Positions 23,340-35,630 are shown, counted from the stretch's first letter. The stretch: 64,000 nt of DNA from Acestrorhynchus altus (GCA_034509495.1 JAVGWO010000026.1:663409-727408); one strand, 5' to 3'. Numbers and translations: made by a program. Notes: generated by a model from the sequence alone, not told the origin.

Positions 23340-23545
23340 AAATCTTATATGTTCTCACTGATATAATGAAACCTTCTCAAATTCCTTCTCAGAAACTCTT
23401 TAAAAACAAATTTTGTAACATTCATATATATATTCCAACCTTGTCTAAAAGCTAAGGATATTCTAAGTGAACAGCACAGCACTTTTGTAAGTTGCTCTGG
23501 ATAAGGGCGTCTGCTAAATGCCGCAAATGTAAATGTACAAATATA
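23340..23545 (+). mobile_element. L2-type LINE (or dependent SINE) 3' end
   Basis: Ends with the canonical fish L2 tail: TTTTGTAAGTTGCTCTGGAT, AAGGGCGTCTGCTAAATGCC, then CAAATGTAAATGTA (23483-23538). The bases before it resemble the 3' coding end of L2 elements in spacing only. The same tail, in variant form, occurs at 29540-29605, 41590-41625 and 53952-54012. Confidence 0.78.
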
Positions 23546-23823
23546 CAATCTTAAAAATCCAATTCATGTGATTTTTGGTGAACATGGACATAATGCTCAT
23601 TTAAGCTGCTTGTTTCAGCTAGATGTTTGAACATTTCATGATGATAAAGTGATACTTTTTGTAATAAACAACACAATATTAACCCAACTGAAAGAGCAAT
23701 TAATCAACTCAAATACTCACCATAATTTAATTTAATGTAATAATTGAGTGCCAGGTGACTCACTCGCTGATCCATAAAGACTCAAACTACTAATTCATAC
23801 ATTCCACCATTCCACAGATTTGA

Positions 23824-23828
<5 letters not shown>

Positions 23829-23895
<67 letters not shown>
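23829..23895. repeat. (AT)n microsatellite
   Basis: About 33 AT units; perfectly self-complementary. Confidence 0.98.
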
Positions 23896-23899
<4 letters not shown>

Positions 23900-24197
23900 C
23901 TTGTTTTTTGTGATGGAACAGCATTTCAATATTTGAATGAAATGGACAATGTTTTGATTTACTAACAATTTTTGCTTGTAAGGGCTAAGAAACCCTTAAG
24001 TGTTTTTGAGCTAAAAATGTAAAAATTCTATTGAGTTATTAATAATGAGGAGCTAATGAAGCTGAATGTGTTTTTAAAAGCCCCAAATACTTGACAGTGG
24101 TCCAAATAAAATAACATAAATGTCCTTATTTTTGTTATTTATATACCGTATGCATTAATTTTCAAATTTCAGATAAAAAGTCCTGGAAGGGATAATA
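23896..24197. other. Unassigned sequence
   Basis: No feature recognised. Confidence 0.4.
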
Positions 24198-24530
24198 CAG
24201 TGTGAACAAAGAAAAAAGGAAACTGCCTGTCCCTTCTTATTTTCTTCTATAACCCAATATCAACCTCATTAGTCCTGCCATCTCTAGCTCAGTGTCTGCT
24301 GCTGCTAGACTGAGAAATAAACATGCACTGGAAGCTCCTTTGGCATTTAAACTGGGATTTAATTGGAAACAAGTAACTTGTAGCAATTTTCCAAGATGGA
24401 TTACTCACTGATTATTATCACACAATGATGATACACATAGGGGTAAGTCTTGTAGTTTGTTATGAAATGATATGTAGTAGAGTTGCCTAGAAAACAACAT
24501 GCAACTGCCCCAAAGTGTGGATCTCAATTA
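24198..24530 (+). repeat. Unclassified dispersed repeat R1, copy C
   Basis: Includes the 5' part also seen in copy D (AACTGCCTGTCCCTTCTTAT, TTTCTTCTATAACCC), then AAACATGCACTGGAAGCTCC, TTTGGCATTTAAACTGGGAT, CACACAATGATGA, CTTGTAGTTTGTTATG, and the end block GCCTAGAAAACAACATGCAA then CTGCCCCAAAGTGTGGATCT. The AGGTTGAGCATGTACATG block is deleted. Confidence 0.8.
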
Positions 24531-25654
24531 ATATAGTAGTCCTTGAATATGTTAGAGTATAGTTATAATTTTAGCAGGTAATCAGTCATCTTTAACAGAA
24601 TACAACCTGAGGTGTTCCCATTTCGTGCAAATCTGAGTCAAGTCTCTGGTGTGTGAGTCCAAACTTCTATCAGACTTCATACCCAGCCAACCATTTAAGT
24701 AATTTGCTTTTATTTTAAAGCACCCCATTTAAGTTTCAGTAACCATTTGTCTGTCTTGAGTGAAGTTTTTCTATGGGAGACTGGCACTGTAGTAACAACC
24801 ATGGCACAACAACCACGTTTTTTATTATTTGCCACATTTAAGTGAGCGGTCATAATTAAATTAGTTTTGTTCATGTTTTTTTTTTCAGTCCAAAAAGTTT
24901 TCCTCATTCTATATCCTCATAGCCTTCTTCTGCCCAGAAAATGAGATTTGGATACATGTGTTTCCCTCAGTTTAAATCTACTACCTACACATGGATCTGC
25001 AGAAAGAGGCTAAATCCCAAGTCCAAGTCACCAGTTAAATTCAGAGTCAGATCTGACTCAAGTCCTCTCTCAAGTCCCAAACTTCACTGATTGCATCATA
25101 GTTTTTGATTCGTGGATCATATTATATTTTTTATCATTAACCAAATGAAATTTCTGCCACTATGTGTTTTGATTTCTCTAATGGTTGTAGAATGAACTGC
25201 ACGGTCCTGTGACCAGCAAGCATCCCACAATTACTGTAATCCTTAAAGCATCATAATGCGAGAATTGTTATTTTTTGCTCTTCGACTCCCTACCCTTTGA
25301 ATATGCTGTTGTTACTGTCATAATGGTCTTATAACTCCATATGAAACTGGAAACAGTCTGTTGAATGCAGATATTAGAAATTAATATTTAGAGTGTTAAC
25401 AACTTTTTTAGATACTGTTAGCTGGTGGTGTTGTATTTTATGTACAATGTTACATAGTGAAGTTAGCAGTGCACACGTCTGGAGGAACAACAACCTTCCA
25501 TCAACATGATTTTGAAGCTGTTTTAAGGTATAAATAATACATAATGTTGCTTAATAGTTAGCAGGCTATGATGTTATTCTGTTACTATGATTCCAGCTTT
25601 CACGCTTTAGCTCCTGCTTTATGTCCTATGTGTACAGTATCTCAGGGTATTATG

Positions 25655-25658
<4 letters not shown>
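24531..25658. other. Unassigned sequence
   Basis: No gene recognised. It shares TTTTGATTCGTGGAT (near 25107) with the region just after R1 copy D (near 28021), so a diverged dispersed repeat may lie here. Confidence 0.35.
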
Positions 25659-25714
<56 letters not shown>

Positions 25715-25763
25715 AGTGGTAGGCTAGAGGGAGAGAGAGAGAGAGAGAGAGAGAAGGTAGGCG

Positions 25764-25797
<34 letters not shown>
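25659..25797. repeat. (TG)n plus interrupted (GA)n microsatellites
   Basis: TG array 25660-25712, then GA arrays 25731-25754 and 25764-25797 separated by short non-GA bases. Confidence 0.97.
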
Positions 25798-26106
25798 TCC
25801 TTTGGAACTACTGAGGTAAATATTTTCAACCGAAATAAACAAACAAGTGACATGCCACAACTGGACTCCATTATAGGTCATGCTTGACTTGGTGTCCGTG
25901 TTTAGGGTTGAAGGAGGTCACAAGGGTAACTATCACCCCTCCACTTGCCAAGAGTCTGTTTGGCACTTGTTCTCACACACACACTCACACACGTACACAC
26001 ATATGAGCATATGCCGCCACAAATATTGTATTGTTTTCCTGCAGAGGCAGAAACACAGGGGAGAGAAGTAAACAAAAGAGAAAATTGAAAGCAGATACAC
26101 ATTTGT
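25798..26106. other. Unassigned sequence
   Basis: No feature recognised apart from a few CACACA runs near 25974-26000. Confidence 0.4.
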
Positions 26107-26146
<40 letters not shown>

Positions 26147-26153
26147 GAGAGAG
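26107..26153. repeat. (GA)n microsatellite
   Basis: GA array with one GACA interruption near 26139. Confidence 0.97.
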
Positions 26154-27637
26154 GTGAAAGAGAAAGGACAGAGGAGGAAAGGTTGAAAGGAGGGCAGCAA
26201 AACAAACTCGCCTGGAGGCACCCAAAATAGCCAGTATCCCACCGGCTTGGCAAAAGGTGTAAAGAGAAGGGAGAGGTCAAAGTTGAGAGAGTTACATAAA
26301 TGGTTTCTCCCTCCTGATTGGCCACAGTCTTCTGTTCCAGAGTTCAAACATGGTGTCAAATCTCACTTTGGATCTCCACACCGGTTCATTACGTTAGCAA
26401 ATCTCCTGGGAGAGACCACGAGCCTCTATCGATCCCAATTCGGACTGGCGACTAGAGATGCTGGCTGAGGCAGAAATTTTGGCACTTGCAGCTTTTTCTA
26501 ACAGTTTACTTAGTGTTTCTGAAAGTTCATTTGAATAGATGACCTAATTGCATAACCACACTAACGCTTTGCTTCAGCATTGCTCAAAATCGCCACCACA
26601 GGTCAAGTGCTGCTATTACAGTGAAAGAATAAGAAAGCAAAGGTTATGTTTCCAATGAAAAAGACAAAAGCAAATAGCAGCTGAGCCTCGCAGCAGGCAA
26701 GTTTTCAGCAATAATTCTTTATGTTCCGTCTCTGCAGAAACAAAGTTTGAATTCGGAAATTGACATCAGCAGATTGCAGTAGACCATTTTAGTGCACTCG
26801 CAGCTACAGCACGTTCAGCATAACTTCTTTCACCACATGTTTATGTGTGTCTGAGAGCAATTTTTTTATATGCAGTTATATGTATAGTATCTGACCTCTA
26901 AAGCATCTGACTTGGTGCTACTATTGCATTATTAATCACAGTAACTAGTTGGGCCTGCTATTCAAATGATCAGACCGTAGTTACTATACCTATACTGTCT
27001 TGTACAGCTCAGTGGATTTGAAATGAAGAAATCGGGATGCGATTGAACTAAAGACTTTCATCTTTTTATTCAAGATGATAATTTATTGTACTAGTAATTT
27101 TACCCAGGCACATTTCAGAGCCGGCATTACATTATGTCCCAGGTGATTTTATCAAAACTCATTGTTGTTCACACCTGACATTTTATGTGTGTCTCCTGTG
27201 ACCACTTAGGATTGGATTTCTCACATTTCCGCTGTAGGAGGGGCTTGCTGCACAAGTATCACTTTTATTTATTGTTTAGCTTGTTATTTGCTCACTAACT
27301 CCTATGGATGGTGACAAAGCACCTTAAGAGATGAAACTCAACATATAGTTTACTCCAGACTTTGGGCTGGTCACACTACATTGATATGGGGAGAATATGT
27401 GTGTACTTTTGTTACTTGTAGTTTAAGTCTTAAGAAATGTTGAAAATGCAAGAATTTGATTTGTGATTAAATTGAGAAGGATATTTATAATAATAATTTC
27501 TTCAAATTCTTGACATTATCATTAGGAGCACAAAGCATCCATTATTTATTAATACATTACAGTAAATACATATTTTGTTATATGTATTCATCAGTATTCT
27601 CCCTTCTCAAGACTTTTATTCTGAATCTTGAACACTG
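26154..27637. other. Unassigned sequence
   Basis: No gene or recognised repeat. Confidence 0.4.
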
Positions 27638-28015
27638 GGAGCAAACAAAATGAGCAAACAGCCCCTTCCTTCTCATTTTCGTCTATAATATCAATATCTG
27701 GGTCAGTGACATCATCAGCTCCACCTCCTCTTACTGATCAGTCAGAGTCTGGATGCAGTTTGAGCACATACACATGGACAGATCAGTAAACACACTCTGG
27801 ATGGCAGCTATGGCATTTCAACTGGGATTTAGTAGTTGGAAACAAGTTCATTTTAGCTGTTTTCGATGGTCTGATAGTCTTTTAGTTGTTGTAGATATTT
27901 ATGTTTGTACTTTTGTTGCTTGTTTAAGTCTTATTTGTTTCTCTGATCCTGAGTTATACAGCCTAGAAAACAGCATGTAACGTCCTACAAAGTGCAGATC
28001 TCAGTTTAATAATTT
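27638..28015 (+). repeat. Unclassified dispersed repeat R1, copy D
   Basis: One of the most complete copies. Blocks in order: AGCAAACAGCCCCTTCCTTC, TCATTTTCGTCTATAATATC, ATCTGGGTCAGTGACATCAT, CTTACTGATCAGTCAGAGTC, AGTTTGAGCACATACACATG, GACAGATCAGTAAACA, GGCATTTCAACTGGGATTTA, TCTGATCCTGAGTTATACAG, CCTAGAAAACAGCATGTAAC and AAAGTGCAGATCTCAGTTT. Confidence 0.82.
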
Positions 28016-28055
28016 AATCATTTTGATTCGTGGATGAAGAAATGAATGTGCAGCT

Positions 28056-28082
28056 TCCCAATACTTTTGTCCATATATGCAT
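28056..28082 (+). mobile_element. Solo end of a Tc1-type MITE
   Basis: TTCCCAATACTTTTGTCCAT followed by ATATG matches the right terminal inverted repeat of the MITE at 62558-62969. No left end was found nearby. Confidence 0.5.
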
Positions 28083-28488
28083 GTATGACAGTTGGCTTGC
28101 GCCTACCAGCCAATCATCTTGAGCTAGAGTACTGAACTTGTTTCATTAAATCCACTCCATTAGTGTGCAGGGTAAAATTATAAAGGTGCATTACCACATA
28201 TTCTTCTGACTTGACTGTATTATAGATGCTATAAAAGTAGACTATAGATTCCATTTGAAATGTTGAATTACTTTTATTTTACTATATAATTACTTTTGCA
28301 GTAATATTCACTGTGTTGCAATTGTGACTAGTGCATCATTGTTAATATAAATGACTAGCATAGAGGCTTTGTTCAGGCAGTGCTATAAAACAGCCCTGGG
28401 CTCAAAGCCAATGTGTTGGGAAAGGCCTGTACCTAGAGCCCCTCATATGCCCACAGGGCCTGCACCCTTAACCCCTCTTCTGCTGCAG
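28083..28488. other. Unassigned sequence
   Basis: The right part (28350-28488) is richer in G+C than the flanks and is open in the frame of the candidate exon that follows. Confidence 0.35.
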
Positions 28489-28536
28489 CAGGGTCAGGTG
28501 GAGGATTTTGAAGCAGTGGATGACTGTATAGATGAG
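28489..28536 (+). other. Candidate small exon (48 nt) with tandem CAGCAG acceptor
   Basis: Bounded by a strong acceptor (pyrimidine-rich CCCCTCTTCTGCTGCAG, ending at 28488, immediately followed by a second CAG) and a strong donor (GAG followed by GTAGGT from 28537). The 16 codons read QGQVEDFEAVDDCIDE, phase 0 at both ends. The open frame extends upstream to 28351, so a longer exon is possible. The composition differs from the AT-rich flanks. No neighbour exon and no protein family was recognised. The double acceptor would add or drop one glutamine. Confidence 0.28.
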
Positions 28537-28673
28537 GTAGGTACTGGCTCATCGCTAAGCTGAGTGGAGGTGAGAATGGTTGTCTCATAGTGTGAGGTTA
28601 ACAGTGGGTTTAGTTAATCCCATGTTGCTTGTAAGGTTAAACTCACAGATTTCCTGCTACAGATGTGCTGGTG

Positions 28674-28707
<34 letters not shown>

Positions 28708-28720
28708 TGTACTATATGCC

Positions 28721-28759
<39 letters not shown>
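28674..28759. repeat. Two (GT)n microsatellites
   Basis: GT arrays at 28674-28706 and 28724-28759, separated by a short unique spacer. Confidence 0.96.
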
Positions 28760-28762
<3 letters not shown>

Positions 28763-28884
28763 CCTGCATGACTACATGCATGTAGGGTGTGCTCAATGGT
28801 GGTAAAAGAGCATATAGTGGGCCTACTAGTATTAGTATGTACATGGCCTGTGCTTTAAAGTGAAAGTAATGAATCATTCTTTCT

Positions 28885-29605
28885 GAAGACTCATCATGGA
28901 TGGCAGCCCATCACCTTAAACTCAACTCCAGCAAGAATGAACTGCTTGTCCTCCACTTGTCCTCCCCCTGATCTTGTCGACTTATTTGCAGACTCATAGT
29001 GCTGATCCAGCGGAAGCACTGTGTCTTATTGTAGTTGTGGATCACCAGTTATTTCTCTCAGCTCATGTATCAAACCTGACTCAGTCATGCAGATTTCTCC
29101 TTTACAACATACAGCTTTTCTACCTAGAGAAGCCACTCAGGTGCTTATTTCAGTCTCTTTTCATTTCAAGACTAGACTACTGTGACTCCGTCAATCTAGT
29201 ACTTCATTGGCTTCCTGTATCTGCTTGCATCAGATTCAAAAAATGGACCAGGCTCTCCATTTTTGATTGCAATGGTCAAATCTCCATCTTTACCAAGAGC
29301 CATTTGAGCATCAAGTACAGCTTGGTGTGAGCCACCTTCCATCAAGTTGCAAGGAGACAGAGTCCTTTCTGTCCATTGAGCTGCGTCACTTGGCATCTTC
29401 AAATGCAGACTGGAGACCCATCTCTTTTAATTTATCGAAGAATTATACTGACTCTTGTTGGCTTCAAATCAGCATTTATTTTTGACAGCATCTACGCGTA
29501 GAACCTACTAATTAAGAATATCTAGTGAACAACAAAAAGCACTTTTATAGAATTACTCTGGAGTAAGAAGTCTACCAAATACAGCAAATATAAATATAAA
29601 ATGTA
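28885..29605 (+). pseudogene. L2-type LINE, RT C-terminal part and 3' tail
   Basis: Downstream part of an L2-clade RT in shifted frames: SSWMAAHHLKLNSSKNELL (28888-28945), VVVDHQLFLSAHVSNLTQSC (29030-29090), SLFISRLDYCDSVN (29156-29197), LHWLPVSACIRFK (29201-29242), and LRHLASSNADWRPISFNLSK (29380-29440). These are the conserved blocks after the YADD palm. It ends with a diverged L2 tail (CTCTGGAGTAAGAAGTCTAC, then AAATATAAATATAAAATGTA, 29558-29605). It starts at the family position where the fragment at 3435-3790 stops, on the same strand. Confidence 0.83.
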
Positions 29606-30237
29606 AAAGCAAAAAATGGATTTAATTAATATACAGTTTCAAGAAGAATCAATTAATAGGCAAGCAAATTAATCGTGTGCCAAATATTCAAAATAATTAA
29701 ATATGCAGAAAAGATGTTGCTAATGCAAAACAAAAATAGTCTATATAAAATAATTTTTTTTAGAGATTCTTGGCTACTTTACTACTCTTTGCAGTTATCT
29801 GATACTTATTTCTTTGGCTTTTTCCAATAATATTTTGGTTTGTGAATTTTTGCTGATAAAGTATTTTGCTTCTGGAGTCTCACATTTTTTTCAACTTCAT
29901 TCTTTACCTTCTGCATTTTGGCACAGTCTTCACAGGTGGGTGTGTCTTACAAGAAGGTCTTCACCTTGAATCTGGATTGGTCACCTGATAATTGAGTGAC
30001 TGGTAGCCTGAAACTTCACCTTAAACCTAGCAACTCCCACATCTTTAAGCATTCTTCCAAACAGGGTGCACAGTAGCAGGTAAGCTGATTAAAATTAAAA
30101 TTGATAAAAATGTTTAATTGCTGAGGGGTTTGTAGATGTTGCAGATATTTCTTCTGTGTTTTACTCCATCCAGTGACTAGAAATTTAAAAGCTCATGTTA
30201 AGGCAGTTGTCCATATAGTGTGTGGGTGTGTTAAGTG
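29606..30237. other. Unassigned sequence
   Basis: No feature recognised. Confidence 0.4.
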
Positions 30238-30241
30238 TGTA

Positions 30242-30282
<41 letters not shown>

Positions 30283-30294
30283 CTGTGTGTATGT

Positions 30295-30332
<38 letters not shown>

Positions 30333-30390
30333 GGGTAGATGAATAGATGAATGAATAGATAGATAGATAGATGGATAGATAGATAGATAG
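30238..30390. repeat. (TG)n followed by interrupted (GATA)n
   Basis: TG array about 30244-30292, then GATA/TAGA units 30297-30331, a degenerate GATGAATA part, and more GATA to 30390. Confidence 0.97.
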
Positions 30391-32144
30391 ACTAGTGTTT
30401 TAGGTCAAATTTATAGAGTAATATAGACCTTTAACAAACTTTCAACCACCACTGGGTGCACATGTGTATGGCCATTTTTACCATTCTGTAATGAAGATAA
30501 ATAGATTAATAGCTCAAATTTAAAAAAAAAAGGTGAGTTGTTAGGAGAAGGACAAAAGTGACTCAGGTTGAGCCATGGTGGAGAGGTAAAGTGAGACCAG
30601 GCAGTGAAAGTGTGGGGGGCATGGTAACACAAGTAATTACATCTGTTTGGGGTCAGTCTGATTCTACTGACCCCTGTCTGCACCCCCTGAGTGAGCCCCT
30701 CCACCATATTTCACAACCTTTAAGTGAACGTCTCACTGGGCCAGAAAGGTTTCCACACAGTCTTCCTTTCTTTCCTGTCGTTCCAGATCCTGACAGCATG
30801 AAGTTTGTAATGTTGTTTCAGAAAATATTCTCTTTTTCAATCTATATTTCACACTTTCTGTCTCTTTGTTCTGTTCTGTGTGGCTGCACAAGCTTGATTT
30901 ACAGTTTTGCATGCTTCTAAGCTCTGACGAGCATGACATCAGAGGTCACTGCAGTCACCGGTATTACTGATGACATCATCAGGGCAGGACAATATAGTGC
31001 CTTCCTATGCACTTCTTGCCATGAAGACTGTGGATTTATATTTTAATAATCTTCAAACGTAATGCATGAAGATCGAAGTGAACATCTGGTGAGGTACAAT
31101 CTCACTTGTTTCAGTGTCATGATGTCCTCCTAAATATGACAAGTGAAGAAGGTACGTCATGCATTTCACTGTATGGCAGCCTTTTACCACCTTATCATAG
31201 ACATTAAATCTTCTAATTTGGTGCATCTGAGTGTTTTAAAGGCTCCACCTATTATGATCTGTGCCTGTAATGTCTGACTCACAACTCAACAAGAGTGTTT
31301 CACTTTGACATACTCCCTTTGAATCCTGTACCATAACTCAGAAATTTGACCTTTAGAACCATGACATAATTATTTCACTCTTAGTCTTTGCAACGCCATG
31401 GTGTAATGGTTTGTCAGATGAAAATGAAAGGATGAGGGATAAAAGATCCTTTAGTTAGACCAAATACAGTAAACCAAAACTCCAACCACAGACCTTGACC
31501 ATGTGTTTATATATACGCAACTACTTTTGTATTTCTAAGAGGGAATATGCAGCGTAATAAGATTAGTGATATGGTTGCTTTTTTTAGTGTAGTTTTAAAA
31601 GGTTGCTGTAGAACATGAGCTTCTTAGATCAAGACTTACTCATGATTTGTGAATCACTGCATTAGTTATGCTGAAACAGGCTCGCACTAACATTCAAAAT
31701 TGAACAGTGAGATATTTTACTCTCAGCTAGAACTACCGTACACTCATGCTACAAATGGGTATTTGAGCAGTGTCATAGCAGAACTACTATTGATTCCTCA
31801 AAGGAAATGTGCACGATTTCAATTCATTACACTTTTTGTAAAATCTGGTGGATGATTCGTCAGAAGTGTCTCGACCCAACTATTCCAGCAGGGGGCGTTC
31901 TTGCTTGTACACGTGGAAAAGGAGGAACAGAGGGTTTGTGGAAGAAAACCAATTTTGCTAGTAGAATGCTGAAATAGAAACATTCAAAAGAGGATAAGGA
32001 AGAACATCAAAAAATTTATTCCTGGGGAAGCAGTGTCATTCTGCAGCAACATGCAGGCATTAATTTGGGGGCTGGAGCTTTTGAATGAGCACACACACAC
32101 ATCCAGAAACTTTTCATAGCACTTCATTTTTGCTGTTTGCTAAC
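30391..32144. other. Unassigned sequence
   Basis: 1.75 kb with no recognised gene or element. Confidence 0.4.
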
Positions 32145-33230
32145 GTGCAGCCTTATTCCAAAATGGATTCAATTGATTTGTTCTATCAAAATGCTAAACA
32201 AAATATCCCACAGTGACAAAGTGAGAAATGTTTTTCAAATATTTGCACATTCATTACAATTAAAAACACAAATATATAACATGTCCATACGTGTTTCCCA
32301 CAGCTTGTCATACCTCAGAATTGATATCAGATTCATCTTGTTTACATTGATCATTCAAGTCAAACACCTCTGGTAAATTAAGTTGATTGGACATGATCTG
32401 GAAAGGCACACACCTGTTTATATAAGATCACATAGTTGACAGTGCTCCAACATTGCTCTGTGGAGAGAGGACAACCTTACAGAAGGACAACCATTTCTGC
32501 AGCACTTCATCAATCAGGCCTGTGTGGTAGAGTGGCCAGACAGAAGTCACTCATCAGTAAGAGCCATATGACAGCCCACCTGGAGTTTCCCAAAATCAAC
32601 TAAAGGACTCTCAGACCATGAGAAACAAAATGATTTGAACTGAATGGCAAGCATCACATCTGGAGGAAACCAGGCACTGCTCATCACCTAGCCAATACCA
32701 TTCCTACAGTGAAGTATGGTGGTGGCAGCATTGTGATACAGTGATTTTTGTTCTGCAGCAGGACATGGGAGACTAGTCAGGGTCAAGATGAAAGATGCAG
32801 CAATTTACATAGACATCCTTGATGATAACCTGCTCCAGAGTGGTCTGGACCTCAGACTAGGATGAAGGTTTATCTTTAGGACAATGACCATGGCACATGC
32901 AGTTAACCGAGAGTGGCTTTGGGACAGCTGGGAATGTCCTTGGGTGGCCAACCAGGTATCAGTCTTGAACCACAGTTAGACTCTAGTTTTGATCTCTGGA
33001 GTCGCTCAGGAAATGAAAACATGTGCACTCCTGCAAAGAAAGGAAATAGAAACTCCCAAAACAATTTGTGCAACATGGCATCATACTCAAAAAGGTGCCA
33101 GCAAGGTGTTGAGCAAGGCTGCCAGATACTGGACTGTGAATTACTTACGATTGCAGTTTAGTAGATTTATTTTTGTTTTGCTAAATTTTCAAAAATTTCA
33201 AACAAACTTTTCTCACCTTGCACCTTGCCA
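32145..33230 (+). mobile_element. Tc1-like DNA transposon, internally deleted and inactive
   Basis: Decayed member of a very widespread fish Tc1 family. The left end has the antisense-like terminal block CAGCCTTATTCCAAAATGGA and the GGACATGATCTGGAAAGGCA and TATATAAGATCACATAGTTG blocks (32388-32445). The N-terminal DNA-binding domain is deleted: sequence jumps at about 32443 to the mid-transposase block TCTGTGGAGAGAGGACAACC. Clean coding remains at 32640-32735 (NGKHHIWRKPGTAHHLANTI, then PTVKYGGGSI). The bases for the first catalytic aspartate (DET box) are deleted near 32630, and the second is out of frame (GGACAATGACCATGG near 32880). The C-terminus is visible as KKGASKVLS near 33095. The right terminal repeat is lost after about 33225. 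Confidence 0.88.
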
Positions 33231-33239
33231 TTTTGTGCC

Positions 33240-33468
33240 TTTCTGTTTGTCTTGTCTATCACTTTCTTCTCTCTCTTTTTGTCTCTCCTCTCTCTTTCTG
33301 TGTCTCTCTCTTTCTATCTCTCTATGGTTCTGAAATCCCCTCCTCTCAGCTCCTGTCTCTCAGTATAGCTCCCGACTGGATGCTCAAGCCTCAGGCTGTG
33401 AGAGACATGAATAAACTAAAGCAGCACCAACCACCAAATTACTTACAGATCAGCCCAGCATTCTTCAC

Positions 33469-33472
<4 letters not shown>
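33240..33472. other. Pyrimidine-rich sequence
   Basis: A CT-rich tract at 33255-33348 ends in CCTCTCAG. A short open stretch follows (APDWMLKPQAVRDMNKLKQ), but no good donor was found. Confidence 0.4.

Positions 33473-33541
<69 letters not shown>
33473..33541. repeat. (CT)n microsatellite
   Basis: About 34 uninterrupted CT units on the plus strand. Confidence 0.98.
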
Positions 33542-33545
<4 letters not shown>

Positions 33546-34447
33546 TGGTCTATGTTGTCTACATCTAGATAAAGCAGACTTCGCTGTTAACAATGTAATC
33601 TCCATGAGTAGATATTATCTAATAACTGAAATTCAGTTCACATTGATGGGTATTACACACTTCCATGTGAAAGTATCTCCACTCCTGTTGTTTCCTCCAA
33701 GCAAAGTTTCAGTCAGCAGCCTTTACGGAGGCAGGAGAACCACAGCATGCATCTGAGACTCTATCAGATGGGAAGAGGTCCAACATGATTGTCAACCCAT
33801 AGTACTGGGGGACATGTGCAAATAATATATATTTATTTGCTAATTAAAAACACACAAACAGGATACAGGCCTTCAGAAATATATAAAAAAAAAACTTCTC
33901 AAAAAAGAATGTTACCAGGAGATGGTAAAGAATCAGATGGAGATTAGAAAATTGTGATGATCCCCACTCCAGAGGGATTGTGTGGTCAGATAACCAACAA
34001 ATATTTACTAATGAGCATTCTGTTCAATAAATATCTCCATACATATGAAAATGGCTTGTTTACTCATGAAAAACATTGTCAGTCAGATAAGCATGATGCT
34101 TTTGCATTGTTCACCAACTCTGCTTTCATGCAGACTCTATCTCCAATCCATCTAATCCATCCATCTAATCTTGGGAAGTACTTGAGGTTAGATTTAGTAT
34201 GGACAGTAGAACTCCAGGAGGAAGGTTGATTAGTGATTAGTTGAAACTTGGACTAAATTTGTAGAAGTACCATAGAAGTACTCGTGGAAATACCTTCTTC
34301 TACCTTCCTGCAGACTATAGTTCCATCCCTATTCAACCACACTTGAGCCATCTCATCACCTTCAAAAGCTTGTGAGAGAAGTTAGTATATATTGTAGAAT
34401 TCAATGCTGTTGAACCACTCCACTTCTATCACTGTGATTCCTTTTTG
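33542..34447. other. Unassigned sequence
   Basis: No feature recognised. Confidence 0.4.
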
Positions 34448-34471
34448 AAAAAAAAAAAAAAAAAAAAAAAA
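34448..34471. repeat. A-homopolymer, 24 bp
   Basis: Uninterrupted A-run on the plus strand. It may be a retroelement tail, but no element could be assigned on either side. Confidence 0.95.
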
Positions 34472-35362
34472 GCCACCATAGGTCATGGTCAGACAACATA
34501 ACACCCAGCTGTGAACAGCTGACCACAGGGCAGCCGCACATGCTTCTGAACCACCCCTGATTGTCGGACAGTGATATTATATTGCAATTGTGTTCTTTCG
34601 CTGCCTCCTGCAACTCTCTTTAATGGTTCTGTTTATCAGTTCCAGACGTTACAGAAGCATCCTTTTCCCGCTATCACATCTGCTTACATTTGCACTCTAA
34701 TGAAAGGACAGAATTTGACAGGTGTGAGTGAAGCCCAGGGGCAATCAAGTATTTTCTGCATTCTGTCTATGAGCATGACTTCATGTTCACATGGGTCACT
34801 GTTCTCATCTGTCTGGGGTCCTGCTGAGTTCATCACAGACTTCAGCATGGCTATTCATTCTATGCCTGTCCCAATCTGACCCTTGTCCCTTAGCACCAAG
34901 CTGAGAGAAGCTGCTTCAAAGTATTTTTTTTTTTGCATGGCTAGTAGAGATCAAATGCATGCTTGCCTAATAAAAAACACCACTTTCTCTTCTTTTGACT
35001 TTCAACTCTCTAATTAAATTTGTTCAAGACACTGTACCTTTGTAAACATGCTTCACCTCACCTATATAGGCTCCTGTCACTAGTCACAGACTAGTCGCAT
35101 TTCAAGCAGGACAATTTAGATGTTGATTCACCCTCCACACAATCACAAAAGGTGTCCTGACTCTTGTTAAATGAGTACCTTCACACGTTGTCCTGTAGTG
35201 TGATCTGAACTAAGAGTCAGAAAGAATGGATTCCTGATGGAGTATGGATACACATACTAGTTATGAAATCATACTTGTCACTAAATACAAAAGTCTTAAG
35301 ATACATGAATTAGTCAGAATGTCAGAATTTTTCTTGGTATACGTAATATGATTAATAATCAT
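34472..35362. other. Unassigned sequence
   Basis: No feature recognised apart from a short T-run at 34924-34934. Confidence 0.4.
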
Positions 35363-35600
35363 ATCAAATCAGAATTTATTTGTATAGCACTTTTTACAAC
35401 TGGTGTCACAGAGCAGCTTTACTGAAATCAAAAGTGAAAAAGTAAACAACACATGAGACAAACGATAACTGAATAACTGATAACTGAATCCCCTGGTGAG
35501 CAAGCCAAAGGGCGACAATTGCAAGGAAAAACTCTGGAGCTGCAGGAAGAAACATTGGGAAGAACCAGGCTCACAAGGGGGACCCATCCTCCTCTGCTCA
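35363..35600 (-). mobile_element. Dispersed non-LTR 3'-end repeat, reverse orientation
   Basis: A very common fish repeat: AATTTATTTGTATAGCACTT (near 35371), CACAGAGCAGCTTTACTGAA, GAGCAAGCCAAAGGGCGACA, CAAGGAAAAACTCTGGAGCT, GAAGAAACATTGGGAAGAAC, CAGGCTCACAAGGGGGACCC and ATCCTCCTCTGCTC. The opening block is the usual 3' terminus of RTE-group or related LINEs read backwards. Clade not fixed. Confidence 0.65.
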
Positions 35601-35630
35601 ACTATTTATACATATAAGATTGTAATGTGA

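Noticed and set aside
33350..33466. Open stretch after a long CT tract, reading APDWMLKPQAVRDMNKLKQ
   Set aside because: The acceptor context is just a microsatellite-like CT tract and no good donor follows.
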